Translations under genes and position numbers: made by a program | Notes under the pieces: generated by a model | Database searches by the model: none | Told to the model about the DNA's origin: nothing | What the model saw: only the letters and a program-made list of their open reading frames with translations | Shown here: positions 32,736 through 44,234 of the stretch, in pieces | Layout of the letters: each line of letters opens with the position of its first letter | How positions within the stretch are numbered: the stretch's first letter is position 1 | Source of the DNA: Panorpa germanica | Lineage: Eukaryota; Arthropoda; Insecta; Mecoptera; Panorpidae | Assembly (NCBI GenBank): GCA_963678705.1 | Contig: OY783206.1 | Location: forward strand, 13,713,807 to 13,777,806 | DNA length: 64,000 nt | Reading direction: 5' to 3'

Positions 32736-34027
32736 AGAAGATACAATGTTATATATAGTTGCATATTTCATTCAAATTTCAATTATTGGAGATGTCTCAC
32801 TAATGAACTAAACGATCTATATATATATAATTTCTTTTCTAATCTGTAAAAACGTTCTCTAGATATATGTTAAAACATTGATTTTTGTATATCAATATTT
32901 TCATAAAAATTATTACTACACTGATAAATTGTTGACTACAATTTCTTTTCACTTAGGCCGTCCGCACATGGGTCGACTGGTTGCAAACGTGAGCTCCGAA
33001 TCTGCCCGAACCGAACGCACAAGCTCGAATGAAAAAACCTGATTTGAAAATGGTTTTGAGCGACTATATTTCTAGGTCGCAGGGCAATTACGTTGCATGC
33101 TTTTGATGGTGAGCACCATGAGCAAAGTTGTGCACAAATACTTTTCAAAAGTATTTAAATACATACATGCATACATACAAATACCTCAGAATATGACACT
33201 ATAAAATCCCCTATTATACTATTGTTAAAAATTCTATAGAGTCACGAAACACGGCTCGACATGGCTCGTTCTTCTTTTTCGTTTGAGTTTGAAATCAGTC
33301 AACCCGTGTGCAGACGGCTTTGCACTTATCATCAATTCAAAAAGAATTGTGACTGGAAAGAATTGAATTCAACTTACATATAAAATAATAAACTCAACAT
33401 GAAACAAATACGTCATACCTGTCAATCGATCAACCAAAAATAAATGACAAGTTATATAATACGAGTATACATGTATAGGCTATGCTAATTACATTCACAA
33501 ATAAGTTATTTTTAATTACATACCTAATAGAGAAATAACTTCTTAACTACTTCCTTTATAAAATTGATTAATTACCAAATTAATTACAACTTGAACGAAC
33601 TGAACTCAGTCGGTATTTTGTTTCATGTAACTATGGAACAGGGTAAGCGGTAAGGGGTATGGGCATACTACAATATTCATTCACTCTGCTATAGATTTCT
33701 AATTAACCTTCTTCTTCATTAATAAAACGTGAGACACCGACTGCCGTACCAAAACGAGTAAACACGACGTAGCACATTAAGAAAGGATTACGTTACATTG
33801 GAATCGAATCGAAACATCTTGAAATGTCAAAGTCTGCTTTACGAGTACTACTGTCTGCTTTAGTTCGATTCAAAGTGAAATGTCAGTTTGTATTTAAAGT
33901 TCACTTAGTCTTAAGACAGTCTGGCTGTGCAGTGTGCATATATGGAAATCGCATAAAATTGTTAGCGTTGTCTTTGTTTTTTCAATGTGTTAATATGATG
34001 TTGTCTCTATCTTTCTTCGACGAGGAA

Positions 34028-34852
34028 ATAGGCTTGTGTCCTCATTTTTTAGTGGTCGATTTTTCAATTGTTGATTGAAATTGATGTTAATGGCGTGTCT
34101 ATTTTATTAAATATCTAAATATTAGAGATATAGCAATTAAAAGTTTGAATTGTACTTTTAGCGCTAGAAATGGTCGGCCATATTTGTATGACGTGAAATG
34201 CATTTTAGCGTCAGTTATTTGTTGAGTAGGTCAGTGTTGTGGTAATGTTCTGTAGCTGTTGGTAGTCAAATAATCAAGTCAAATCAAAGAATAATAAGTT
34301 TTATTTTATTTAACCCTGCTAAGGCAGACATAATATTGAAATTTTATTGTTCCTTGAAATAGCTGTAAATAATATTTGATATTTTGATATAGAAATACAT
34401 CCGTTAGAATAACGTCCGTTATTTGTTGAGTAGGTCTGTGCTGTGGTAATGTTCTGTAGCTGTTGGTAGTCAAATAATCAAGTCAAATCAAAGAATAATA
34501 AGTTTTTATTTTATTTAACCCTGCTAAGGCAGACTTAATATTGAAATTTGATTGTTCCTTGAAATAGCTGTAAATAATATTTGATATTTTAATATATAAA
34601 TACATATAGCAGAGATTTATGAGCTGTAAGGTTGGTAACCTTACACAAGGATTGTGATGTCACATGCATTTGGAATGTGTACAACGTTGAATCCCTTTAA
34701 TAATTAAAGAGACAAAATGACTTTTTTAATTGTTAATATCTCTTAACATATAAGGAGTTATTAAAAAATAATTGAACATTTGAGGTTCTAGTAGATCAAT
34801 ATCAATATATAGTACACTTTTATAGAAATTAAGACATAGGACACAGGCCCAT
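34028..34852 (+). mobile_element. repeat family C MITE with internal duplication
   Basis: Ends ATAGGCTTGTGTCCTCATTT and GACACAGGCCCAT (reverse complement). The segment starting TTATTTGTTGAGTAGGTC occurs twice, 34210-34401 and 34413-34605, about 204 bp apart and over 90% alike, making this copy longer than 39066-39770 in that region. Confidence 0.85.
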
Positions 34853-34959
34853 TGTATGATACGGAAGGTTTAATGTTTTCGTTACGTGTCAGAAATTTGC
34901 TTCAACCACAGATCTTTTGTTACACAGCTGCTCTTACGACTTGAGCTATCTCCGACTGA

Positions 34960-35245
34960 TAAATTATACTCGTTTTTAATCGATGTTATGAATGCGAATG
35001 TTTCTATAGGATGCCTAAAGGTAATTTTGTTCATTTCTGCATTTCATTCAGCATCTTTCATTCGAAATGAATCGTCTGAACACAAAATGAATCAAAAGTG
35101 CCGAATGAATTCATTAGTGAACCGATTCACGCTTGACGACATAGTAGAGTAAAATGCCGAATGAATATGCATTTTGGCGTGTGAACATGCAATGGAAGAA
35201 AAATGAACGGTTCACTTGAGTGATTGTATGCTTAACCCTATTCAT
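34960..35245 (-). repeat. dispersed repeat, inverted copy of 14995-15260
   Basis: GTGTGAACATGCAATGGAAG and GAATGAATATGCATTTTGGC correspond to the reverse complement of 14995-15260. The 88-codon plus frame starting at 34886 crosses it and is not considered a gene. Confidence 0.6.
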
Positions 35246-35278
35246 TGAAACCGTACAGTACAACTTGGTACTGCTTAG

Positions 35279-35745
35279 TACGGATGGCGATTCTTCTTAA
35301 AAAAATCGATTTTTGAATCGATTCGAATCGAGGGCTAAAGAATTTCAGAAAAAAATCGAAGTCTAGAAGATCGACTTCTCAAAAATCGATTTTTCGATTC
35401 TTTTTGAGTTTTTATATAAAAGAAGACACTAAACCAACGATCTTTTATCGATTTTATTTTTATTAAATTTGTAACAAAATACAAGCCTTTCTTAGGTAAA
35501 TAATAAGTGAAGAGGGATTTTTGATTAATCAATAAAATCCTGTACATTATTTATTATAGCACAAAATAATTATAATTCCCAATATTTCATGTCCAAGCTT
35601 ATTACTTGCACTGCTAAGAAAAAAATCGAATCTCGATTTTCGAGTGTTTGAGATCGTTTCATTGATTAAAATCGATTAAAAAAATCGATTTTTTCGACTT
35701 AAAAAATCGATTCTTCGATTAATCGATCTCAGATCGCCATCCCTT
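35279..35745. mobile_element. hAT-type MITE, 467 bp
   Basis: Ends TACGGATGGCGATTCTT and (reverse complement) AAGGGATGGCGATCTGAG. CTGCTTA flanks both sides (35271-35277 and 35746-35752), 7 of an expected 8-bp duplication. Subterminal AAAATCGATTTTT repeats resemble those of 10353-11003, but the termini differ. Confidence 0.8.
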
Positions 35746-35763
35746 CTGCTTAACCGTACATAT

Positions 35764-36112
35764 AGGGTGCGCTCCACTAAGCGTTCACAACAATCAAGAA
35801 ATATATTCTAAATGATAATGAACATTGTTTGTTTATTAATTTAGGTTATGGCATGAGGAAAAGTGTATTAATGGCAGTTAAATATGAATTAAAATTAATT
35901 TTATTAAGATTATTTAACATAATTAAAATAATAAAATAAAATCCAATGAAATATCTCTTTCCGAATCAGATAAAGTAATTTTTTCTGTTATCGTCATCTT
36001 TAAGTTTTGCGTTATGTTTAAACATTATTTTAAGCGTGGAACTGGAACGTGGAAGACGTGGAAGCGTGGAATAATATTTTGGACATTGTGAACGCTTAGT
36101 GGAGCATACCCA
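35764..36112 (-). mobile_element. MITE family G, copy 2
   Basis: Inverted termini GGGTGCGCTCCACTAAGCGT and GGGTATGCTCCACTAAGCGT (reverse complement of the right end), both continuing TCACAA. The interior is the reverse complement of 12462-12865. It also has a local GTGGAA repeat near 36045-36075. Confidence 0.85.
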
Positions 36113-36114
36113 CA

Positions 36115-37380
36115 ACAAGATAGTTGTGTCTCCAGTGTGCGGCCCCCCTTAGTAAAAATAATATAATAAAATCTCCGAATATTGAGTTTTGAGATAACGA
36201 TAGCAGAATATTCGATCTAGGAGCATTTCAGCGGTATTTGACAAGTTTATCTGCTTTACAATTTTTATCTTTGTACGATTCCACATATAACTGCATACTC
36301 CAATCAAATTTTGATTTCTTGGAGATGTATACTTTATGAATTGTACAATAGTTATGTAGGTTATTCATATCTAGACTAGTAAATGAAATTAGTAAATTAA
36401 AATTGCCAAGAAGTTTTATTTAAGCTTTGCTTTCTATGCGCACTTTTCCGCGTTTCTGTCACTACTAAAATAAACTACTACGAACTAAAAGTGCTGCTGT
36501 ACAAAATATTGCAGCATTAGATACAGTACTGAAGGTAAAAAAACATAATTTTTTATTTCGAGAGGTGAATCATACAAAAATGTTGAAACGTCCATAAAAC
36601 GTTTGCGCATCCAGAATAGGGATCCATATTTATTCCCTCGGGATAATATAATATTATTATTATTTGGGAATATTTTTTTAACTTTTACTTCGTATATTTT
36701 ACAATATGTTCAAAAGTAAACACTGTAAAACATACTTTTCATCCCTCCAGCATTCCCCTCCTCCTCTTCCTACCTGTATGCGTGTGTACCTGCTCTTGTC
36801 CCAACGGAACCGTATTTTAAAAAATAGCTTTGTTATTTTTTATTTTTTTTACAAGAAATATGATAAAATCAAATAAAATTTGGCACCTGCTTGGATTAAA
36901 TATTTTTTTATATTGTCTGGAGTTAGGGGTTGAAGATTAAGGGGGAATGTAAAGAAGGGAATATTACTCTCTTTGTACCTTCACCTTCCCGTCAGTAGAA
37001 GTAAAGGTAATGTTTATTTTATAAATACTAAAAAAAGGTTCAAGTACTGTTGCTATGCAAATTTTTTTAAATATATTCATATTCTGAGAATTTGTTTTAT
37101 TTTTGAAAGTCATCCGTTGATTTAGATAGATGTCCTTGATTATTTAAGGAGACCTTCGTGAAGTAGTAAAGAATGGTGAAACTTTGTAAATTTGTTCTAC
37201 GATAATAAAAAATTAATAAAAAAATTAAATAAGGGTAGGTTTCCGAAACTTTTAAGGATATAATTAGTTTTAATAAATTAACTTGTGCATTTTATTGAAA
37301 ATTTCATGTAAGTATTTAATGGAGAAAATTATTATTTCAATTGTGTATGGTTCAGAAAACATCAAGCTTTTGATTAAAAT
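36115..37380. other. no gene recognised
   Basis: Very AT-rich (notably 36640-37290), no interpretable open frame or repeat end. Confidence 0.4.
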
Positions 37381-37384
37381 AATA

Positions 37385-37731
37385 AAAATACGTGTGAGTC
37401 AAATATTGGAAGAAAGACATGGCAAGTTTTCTGCTATACGGTGGAACGAATATTTGATCCGAATGATTTGTTTGTTTTATTAATTTGTTAATATTATTGA
37501 CACAGACACTGTTTAACAAAAACTTTCAAGTAAATAAAGAAACTTTCAAGTATAAAATCTTCCTTTGTTGGACGATGCAACAGTGCATGACATGTGGATC
37601 AGGGGGTAGAAAAAACGACAACAGCCCGAACTTCTTCCAACATAAACTTTGAACACACGTAGTTCCAATATCGGCCTCACGATGCGTTCAACGTTGGAAG
37701 CTCTTCGTAGCATCGTTTATCGCCGGCTTGA
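37385..37731 (-). mobile_element. inverted-repeat element related to 8181-8545, left-truncated
   Basis: The right end is the reverse complement of GATAAACGATGCTACGAAG. The interior GATCCGAATGATTTGTTTG and GCAACAGTGCATGACATGTG match 8181-8545 in reverse. Confidence 0.7.
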
Positions 37732-37734
37732 ACT

Positions 37735-39060
37735 GTTGTTGCCCGGGCACTATTAGTTGGGCATTGGTATTCAGTGCACAGTAGTAGCCAGACTGTCTTA
37801 AGGTAGTCGTTCCTTCAATGCGTGCTACTGCTGCGTCATAAAGTTAGGTTTAACACATGACCATTCTTATTCCTGGTTATCTATTTTCTGTTAAACACTC
37901 CTGATCGAAGGCCAGTACTTTTCAGCTGGTTTATTAATTAAACTATTCAAACGTATTCCCCTGGAAGTCATAATCCATTCCGTTCTCGCAAACCCAAATA
38001 GTTAATTCAGTATCCGTAGCCGTCCGTAGTTAGTTTGTAAGTAACCCCGGACCACGATTTACTCCGCCGGACGCGCTGAACGGGAACAGAGGGCTTTTCT
38101 GAAACAAATTGAAGTTGTGCGGTTGCGGTTTGTGGTTTGAGGTTTGTGGTCTATGATTTCACTACTATTCTATACGAATTACTTCTATTCACCTTATAAC
38201 TTCAAAGATTTCAATTATCTATTTTTTATATTTGTTCAAGAATTTTGGTATTTATAATAATTTTTCTGTTCGCGCAATAAGATATTAAAAAATAATATTT
38301 CTAAATCCAAGAATGTGGTATTAAATTGTTGGTTTCTACGTTTGGTTGAATTCCGTCATCTCCGAGTTGCTGGAATGTTCGCAGTTATCTGTATTATTGA
38401 CTGTTGCTGATAAATGGATCTTCGCTGACTTCTGGTTAATAAAGAATGCCGGTCACGTGGTACCCCTGTTACTGTCAGCTAGTTAACTTGCGATTATTGT
38501 TGGGGTGATATTGCGGGTCACCCTGTTTACAGAGCTGGACATGTTCGTTTTAGCACATCGCCTAATATTTTAAGAAAAGATTAGTTTAAGGATATTTTTA
38601 TTGCATAGATCATTTATCCTATGTATGACAACTATATTTTATTTATTAACTTTGTGTCTCGTAAAAATTGTATATAATAAAGTATGTCAGTGAAATTTTG
38701 TACATTGTAGTAGCAGGTGTTCAACTGTTAATTCTTTGTTGAAAAGTGTCGCAAATAGGTTGTCGTTGTCTCTAGAGGATGTATTCATGTGTAACTTTTG
38801 TGTGTCCTATTCTGAGTCTCGTTAATGCTTACTCTTCCATTCTGTTTTTTTGATAACTGGTGTTGAACATTTTGTATTGCTTTTTGATTCGATATAGTAG
38901 TTTTGTTCCAGTACTTCTGCTCATTCCAGGTTGCATATTTTCAGTATCTTTTTACGGAAATGGTATATAAGATCATAGTGATTTATTATGTTTAATTCTA
39001 GATTATTAGTGTGTGCACCTATAGCTTCCCATAGAATAACCTTGCACCCAGAGAACAGTG
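37735..39060. other. no gene recognised
   Basis: GC-richer than its surroundings at 38020-38140 and 38440-38530, the only place where I considered a host exon or promoter, but there is no long open frame and no splice-supported coding signal. Confidence 0.35.
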
Positions 39061-39065
39061 ATCTC

Positions 39066-39770
39066 TAATGGGCTTGTGTCTATGTCTTAATTTCTATAAA
39101 ACTGTCCTATATATTGATAAACTGGGTTACTAGAACCTCAAATGTCCAATTATTTTTTAATAACTCCTTATATTTCAGGAGATATAAACAATTAAAAAAG
39201 CCATTTTGTCTCTTTAATTATTAAACAGATTTAACGTTGTACAATATTCCAACTGCATGTGACCTCACAACCGCTATTTGCTATCACTTTTATACAACAG
39301 AGCGTAAAAGAGATATATTCTTGATAGAACTCTGACAAGTTTAAGGGTTATCAACCTTACAGCTCATAATTCGCTGCTATATGTATTTATATATCAAAAT
39401 ATCAAATATTATTTACAGCTATTTCGAGGAACCATTAAATTTTAATATTATGTCTGCCGTAACAGGGTTAAAAAAAATAAAAAATTATTACTCTTTGATT
39501 TGACTTCATTATTTTGACTACTAACAGCTACAAAATATTACCACAGCACTGACCTAATCAATAAATAACTGATGTATAAAATGTATTTCACGTCATACAA
39601 AGGGTCGACCATTTCTAGCGCTAAAACTACAATTCAAATTTTTATTTGCTTTATCTTTGTCAACATTTAGATATTTAATAAAATAGACACGCCAAAACAT
39701 ATTTATTAACATCAATTGCTATCAACAATTGAAAAATCGACCACTAAAAAATGAGGACACAAGCCCATTA
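39066..39770 (-). mobile_element. repeat family C MITE, complete copy
   Basis: Exact 15-bp inverted ends TAATGGGCTTGTGTC and GACACAAGCCCATTA. Counting the outer TA as target duplication, the element is ATGGGCTTGTG...CACAAGCCCAT, which fits a TA-targeting MITE (Tc1/mariner-like). About 700 bp with no coding frame; used here as the family reference. Confidence 0.88.
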
Positions 39771-39774
39771 GTGT

Positions 39775-41445
39775 TGTTTTAGTGACGCTACTTTTACAAT
39801 TTTCAAAGCAACACGTAAATTAATGGTCGGAGTGTTATGAAATTTGGCACATACGTCATCGTACAAACTTATTCAGTAATAAGTTATAGTAGACACTCAT
39901 ATAAATGAAAGTTTGAGTTAGGTTTATATTCTTCTCCTTTCACGGTGGAGGGGGAGTAGGTAGCACTACTGCATCTGTAACAAAAAGTCGATACTACCGA
40001 TGCGGCACTGGTGTAGTTGTCAGTAAATTCATTACCCAACAGCGTAATCAAAGTTTATTAAATTTACGGCACAAACTAACTTTTTTCCACTCTCTCTCTC
40101 TCCCTTTTTACGCCTTTGTAATTTAATTCATAAACGACGCAAATTATAATAAAGTAAAGAAATTCAAATTCATCTTAGTTGAAACTTTTTTTTTTTAAAA
40201 ACATTTTTTAAAAAATAAAACAACTTGAACAACTAAAGGTACAAAAATAAAATAAAATAAGAGCAAAGTAAACTTATTTAGGAACTCAAACTAATACACT
40301 CTTACCATACTTGGTAGGAAATTCTCTGGCTGTTATTTTCCCTTCATTGGGGAATGTTTTTCCCTGTTTAAACTACCCCCAGATGTATTTAATGGAGGGT
40401 TGGAAAATACTGAGAAACGTGTGAAAATGTTTATAATTCTCTGTAGACGTATTTAGTATTGTTATCTAGTTTGATTATATAAGAAAACTTACAACAAAAC
40501 ACACATACCGCACCGCACTACACCGCCCGCACCGCACCGCAACGCGCGGGGAAAAAATTTACAACGAGGAACATAAACAACTGTTGTTAAAAATAACTTT
40601 ATACGAGTAGTTCAAAACTCCCGCGGAGAGAACAGGAAGTCGTTGTAAGTTCTGATTATGTTTAACGGGCCGTTACGCGGCTTACAGCTTCTATAACCGC
40701 GGTTTAACATCCAGTCACCTGTTATGACTTCAAATTGTTCTCACATTTGAGATTAGACATTATTAATATAGATGAAAAATATGTCGAAACCGCACACTGC
40801 AGATAAAACTGGCTAAAACAGGCCTCTTCAAGGAATAGACCCTATACTCGGATATATTATTATAAGTGTTAAATGACTATTGCATATTTGTATTTATTTT
40901 ATTGTATATGCCCGAGTTGAGTTTTAGACCTATCCTTATCCTAAAAGGGATATTTACTCCTCTTTTCATCCTAAACACAGTAAAGTGAACCTCGTCTCAT
41001 CCTAAACATTATTGTATGATCCTCCATTGGTCCTAAACGAAATCATGATCCTATCGTCTTATATGTTATTCAAACTCTGTAAAGCTTTTTTAAACCTATG
41101 ATAGTCAAAAGGGTGTACTGCTATGGGTGTACGAAACAGATTCTATTGTTAAGGAATGAATATGAAATAATGAGTTAGATAGTTTAATATTTGTCGTTTA
41201 TAATATTTTACTTCACTTGGTGTTTAGATTTCATTGAATTAAGATGTATCTTTAACCCAGAAACGGGTTCTTTTAGGTCGACAATAGGGTCAAAAATTTC
41301 GACTCGGGTGCCCTTTTGGACTTACAATCGGTCTATATTTATTTCTCAATTAACAAATTAAAAATGTACAAATTATCAAATGTTGAAAATCTAATTCAAT
41401 TCGTTTGTTATGTGTACACAGCAATTTACAATTAAATACTCTTCC
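39775..41445. other. no gene recognised apart from the CACCG repeat
   Basis: AT-rich with a decayed piece of the 1740-1975 repeat at 39778-39880 (CACTACTTTTACAATTTTCA-like, then GTACAAACTTATT) and the CACCG repeat at 40506. Confidence 0.4.
40506..40552. repeat. GC-rich CACCG simple repeat
   Basis: Imperfect CACCG/CCGCA units (ACCGCACCGCACTACACCGC), strikingly GC-rich for this window. Confidence 0.8.
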
Positions 41446-41525
41446 TTTCGTTTTTCATTGCAATATCTCCTCCTGACCCTTACTCTTCCTGTATTCTAAT
41501 GGTCTAGTTTATACCCTAGAAATTA

Positions 41526-41762
41526 TCACGTTTCATCTCCCTTATCTTTATTTCCCCTTCTCTTGCTTCTAACCTCATTCATCCATTTTATTCCCATCTT
41601 CTTCTCTTGCGGAATTTCTATCAGGTAGACTCCGCTTTCCATCTTCTCCCTACACCTACTGTTAATATGCTCTAATGTTTCTACATCCTTGCCCCATATC
41701 CTGCATCGTTTTTCTTCCTCTGTAGAGGTTCTTCTATTACATACTGCCCCTTTCTTCATTCA
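41526..41762 (-). pseudogene. non-LTR retrotransposon pol C-terminus
   Basis: The best-preserved member of this group. A 77-codon minus frame encodes CRIWGKDVETLEHINSRC, the Cys/His motif near the C-terminus of non-LTR retrotransposon polymerases, followed by a lysine/arginine-rich end and a stop. Everything upstream of the motif (plus side above 41765) is missing, so this is a 5'-truncated copy. Related fragments lie at 5990-6600, 14580-14885, 29257-29500 and 52895-53145. Confidence 0.75.
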
Positions 41763-41842
41763 CAAGTCTAAACCTCGAGATAATTTTCTTTTCGTTACCA
41801 CCTTGTTTTCCTTGGTATTGCAACACTCCTCTTCATCATATA

Positions 41843-42632
41843 TAGAGCTTCACACGAGCACGAGACTTTTCTCGTCTCCCTTATCGTCTCTTAAAAGCGA
41901 CGATACGAGACGAGACATTTCTGAAAACTATTGAGACGGTACCGAGAACATATACGGCGAGACCCAAGAGTCTCGTTTATTGTCTCGTTGACGTTATTCA
42001 AAAAAAAAAAAAAAATTGCTAGAAAAATATACTGACAGCAGCATAAATGTTCAACATTTTTTTATTACAAAAAAGGTTAGGTCGTAAATTTATGAAATAT
42101 AAAATCTGGTAAACAAACATCTGTTAAATATCTTATTTTATAGTTTTGTCTTTTACAACATTTTGTAGCCGAACGGAAACGAATGTTTTAAGGGAAAATA
42201 AATCTGAATATAATCTGAATATAATGAATCGTTGAGTGTAATTGTTAATAGAGTCATCCCGACAAAAAGGCCGAGATTAGATGAAAGTGATGATGCATTA
42301 AGTGAAATTGAACTAGTTGGTCAACTGTGTATAAAAAAAATTCTTCAAAGTTTAAATTTTCTTTTAAATTTGATACAATTAATGGTGAGAAAAAAGCGAT
42401 ATGCTCAGTATATGAAAAATTTAGAATAAAAAAGATAATTAGCCGAAATAATATAATGAATTACTTTGTTTAGGACTATCTTAGGAGTAAGTTCTCACAT
42501 TAACGATATGTGACGAGACGGGACGAGACTTACGATGACGAGACTAAAACGATAACTATTTTTTTCTAAACTAACGAGAACGAGGCCAGAATTTTGAATC
42601 TCTCGCCATATCTCGTCTCGTATGAAGCCCTG
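41843..42632. mobile_element. MITE with CGAGACGAGA ends
   Basis: Left end TAGAGCTTCACACGAGCACG, right end (reverse complement) CAGGGCTTCATACGAGACGA. Subterminal GAGACGAGAC words are repeated on both sides. The YAGRGCTTC terminus fits hAT-type elements, but an 8-bp target duplication is not visible. A 64-codon plus frame at 42232 (KRPRLDESDDALSEIELVG near its start) is inside; it could be a remnant of a transposase N-terminus but is not recognised. Confidence 0.75.
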
Positions 42633-43630
42633 AAATGCGATTCGCGAATACCTATGGCACTACCAACAAATCAAAATAAAGTTTTGAATATAAAAACTTT
42701 CACAGAGCTCTCCATCGCATGGCATGGCACGTGGATTCTACTGAATAATATGAATCTAATTGCTTTGGTAATATTTTCCTTCAATTTCCCATTCTGTTTA
42801 CATTCAGTATTTATGAAATAAAACCAAAAACAAACTACAATTTCTATAACAAACGAGTAAAGCACTGTAATGAATAAACTATTGTAAGAGTAAACGGCGT
42901 TAGGAAACACCAGGCAATTAAATTCATGGAAAACTAGTTTCCATTTTCTTTTGTGTAACATGTACTCATCGTACGTTTTCCTGCAACACTCGCAGCGCTC
43001 AACGAAGTGAAAAGTGTACGTTTCAAAACTTGAAGTGTGTATTTAAATATTTGAATAAAATATCATCCATGTTTATATAGAACATTGCTAGTTGCTACAT
43101 CTAGCGGCAACCACTACAACTGCGGTCACGAGGATGTTATTCATGGGAATCGACTTTACTACCCGATAAAACAAAAACACTATGGAAAAACTATAAAACT
43201 TACGTTCTATAGAGCCCTTAAAACGAAGTAGTTGTGAAAATGTTGATTAGAGACAAAGTGTGAGAAGGAGTCTTACATAAATCAAATTTTATTTAGCAAA
43301 AGTAATTGAGTTGCTGTCTTATTTTACATAATGAAGTTGTTTATTTAGACCTGAGATGTCCAATTACTTTTTGTTGTTACATTTTAAGTTTTATTTGTTC
43401 TTTGGAGCTATTGTTAATCTTAAGTAGCAGCACTGAATCATTCTCAAATCTACTAATACAATATCTGGGACACTACACACACGAGAGCCTACCCTTTAAA
43501 ATCAAATGCAGACTACCGAAAGACATAATTCTCTAGGCGCATGCTATACAACACAGCCAGACACGTATTTCTATTTATACTCGTATAATCACTTTTCCTC
43601 ACATTAACAGAGAAAACTAAATATAACACA

Positions 43631-44222
43631 CATTTCTAAACCATCTCTCCTTACTTAAATTTGGATGTAACATACGAGTATAATAATCTCTTCCTTTTAA
43701 CTGATTTTTGTTAATGAAATCTGTGTTTCTCAAATTGAAGTTTACTTTTTTGATTATATTAAAAATTTCATATGAAGGTAATTTCACTTTCATCTCAATT
43801 TCTAAATTTATTGATTCCTTTGCCAATTTATCCGCATTCATTTTATCCCGCAAAATTATATCAACTACAATTAGAATCAAAAGTAATCATTGCAAAACTC
43901 CAGCTCACCTGTACAAAATTAATATTAAATCTGACGATAGATGTCAATGTAAAGGAGAAGGAACTTTGGATCATATTATATTTGAATGCATAAATTATAG
44001 TATAGAAAGATCAAAATTGAATAGTGATATATTAGATGTGATTTAAACTTTTCCTGTTAATACTAAATTTTTTTTAAGTGATTCAGAATTAATTAGTGAA
44101 TTATTGAAATATTTAGAAATTTGTAAAATTGAATTATAAATTATAAAATATGTATAAAAAATGTTTGATGGTGGCCATGATGAAAGAAAGTCAACGCAAA
44201 TAAGTAAATAAAAATAAAAAAT
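43631..44222. mobile_element. 5'-inverted (twin-primed) non-LTR retrotransposon insertion
   Basis: The minus strand at 43631-about 43860 encodes an RNase H end (MNADKLAKES) and continues to ERWFRN. From about 43861 the plus strand continues the same protein, SNHCKTPAHLYKINI then CQCKGEGTLDHIIFEC (CxC...DH...C motif), followed by a 3' UTR and an A-rich tail (AAATAAAAATAAAAAATA). ATATAACACA is repeated at 43621-43630 and 44223-44232 as target duplication. An upstream part inverted against the downstream part, with tail and target duplication, is the hallmark of twin priming. The 112-codon plus frame at 43708 runs across the junction, so its first half is antisense. Confidence 0.85.
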
Positions 44223-44234
44223 ATATAACACATG

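Noticed and set aside
37735-39060. GC-richer block considered as a host promoter or first exon
   Set aside because: No open frame, no core promoter motif with supporting downstream coding sequence, no splice evidence.
42232-42429. Short frame with an acidic KRPRLDESDDALSEIELVG segment as a gene
   Set aside because: Lies inside a MITE, no recognisable continuation; at most a transposase remnant.
43708-44046. 112-codon plus-strand frame as one gene
   Set aside because: Its first half is antisense to the inverted part of the retrotransposon; only the second half is a real pol remnant.
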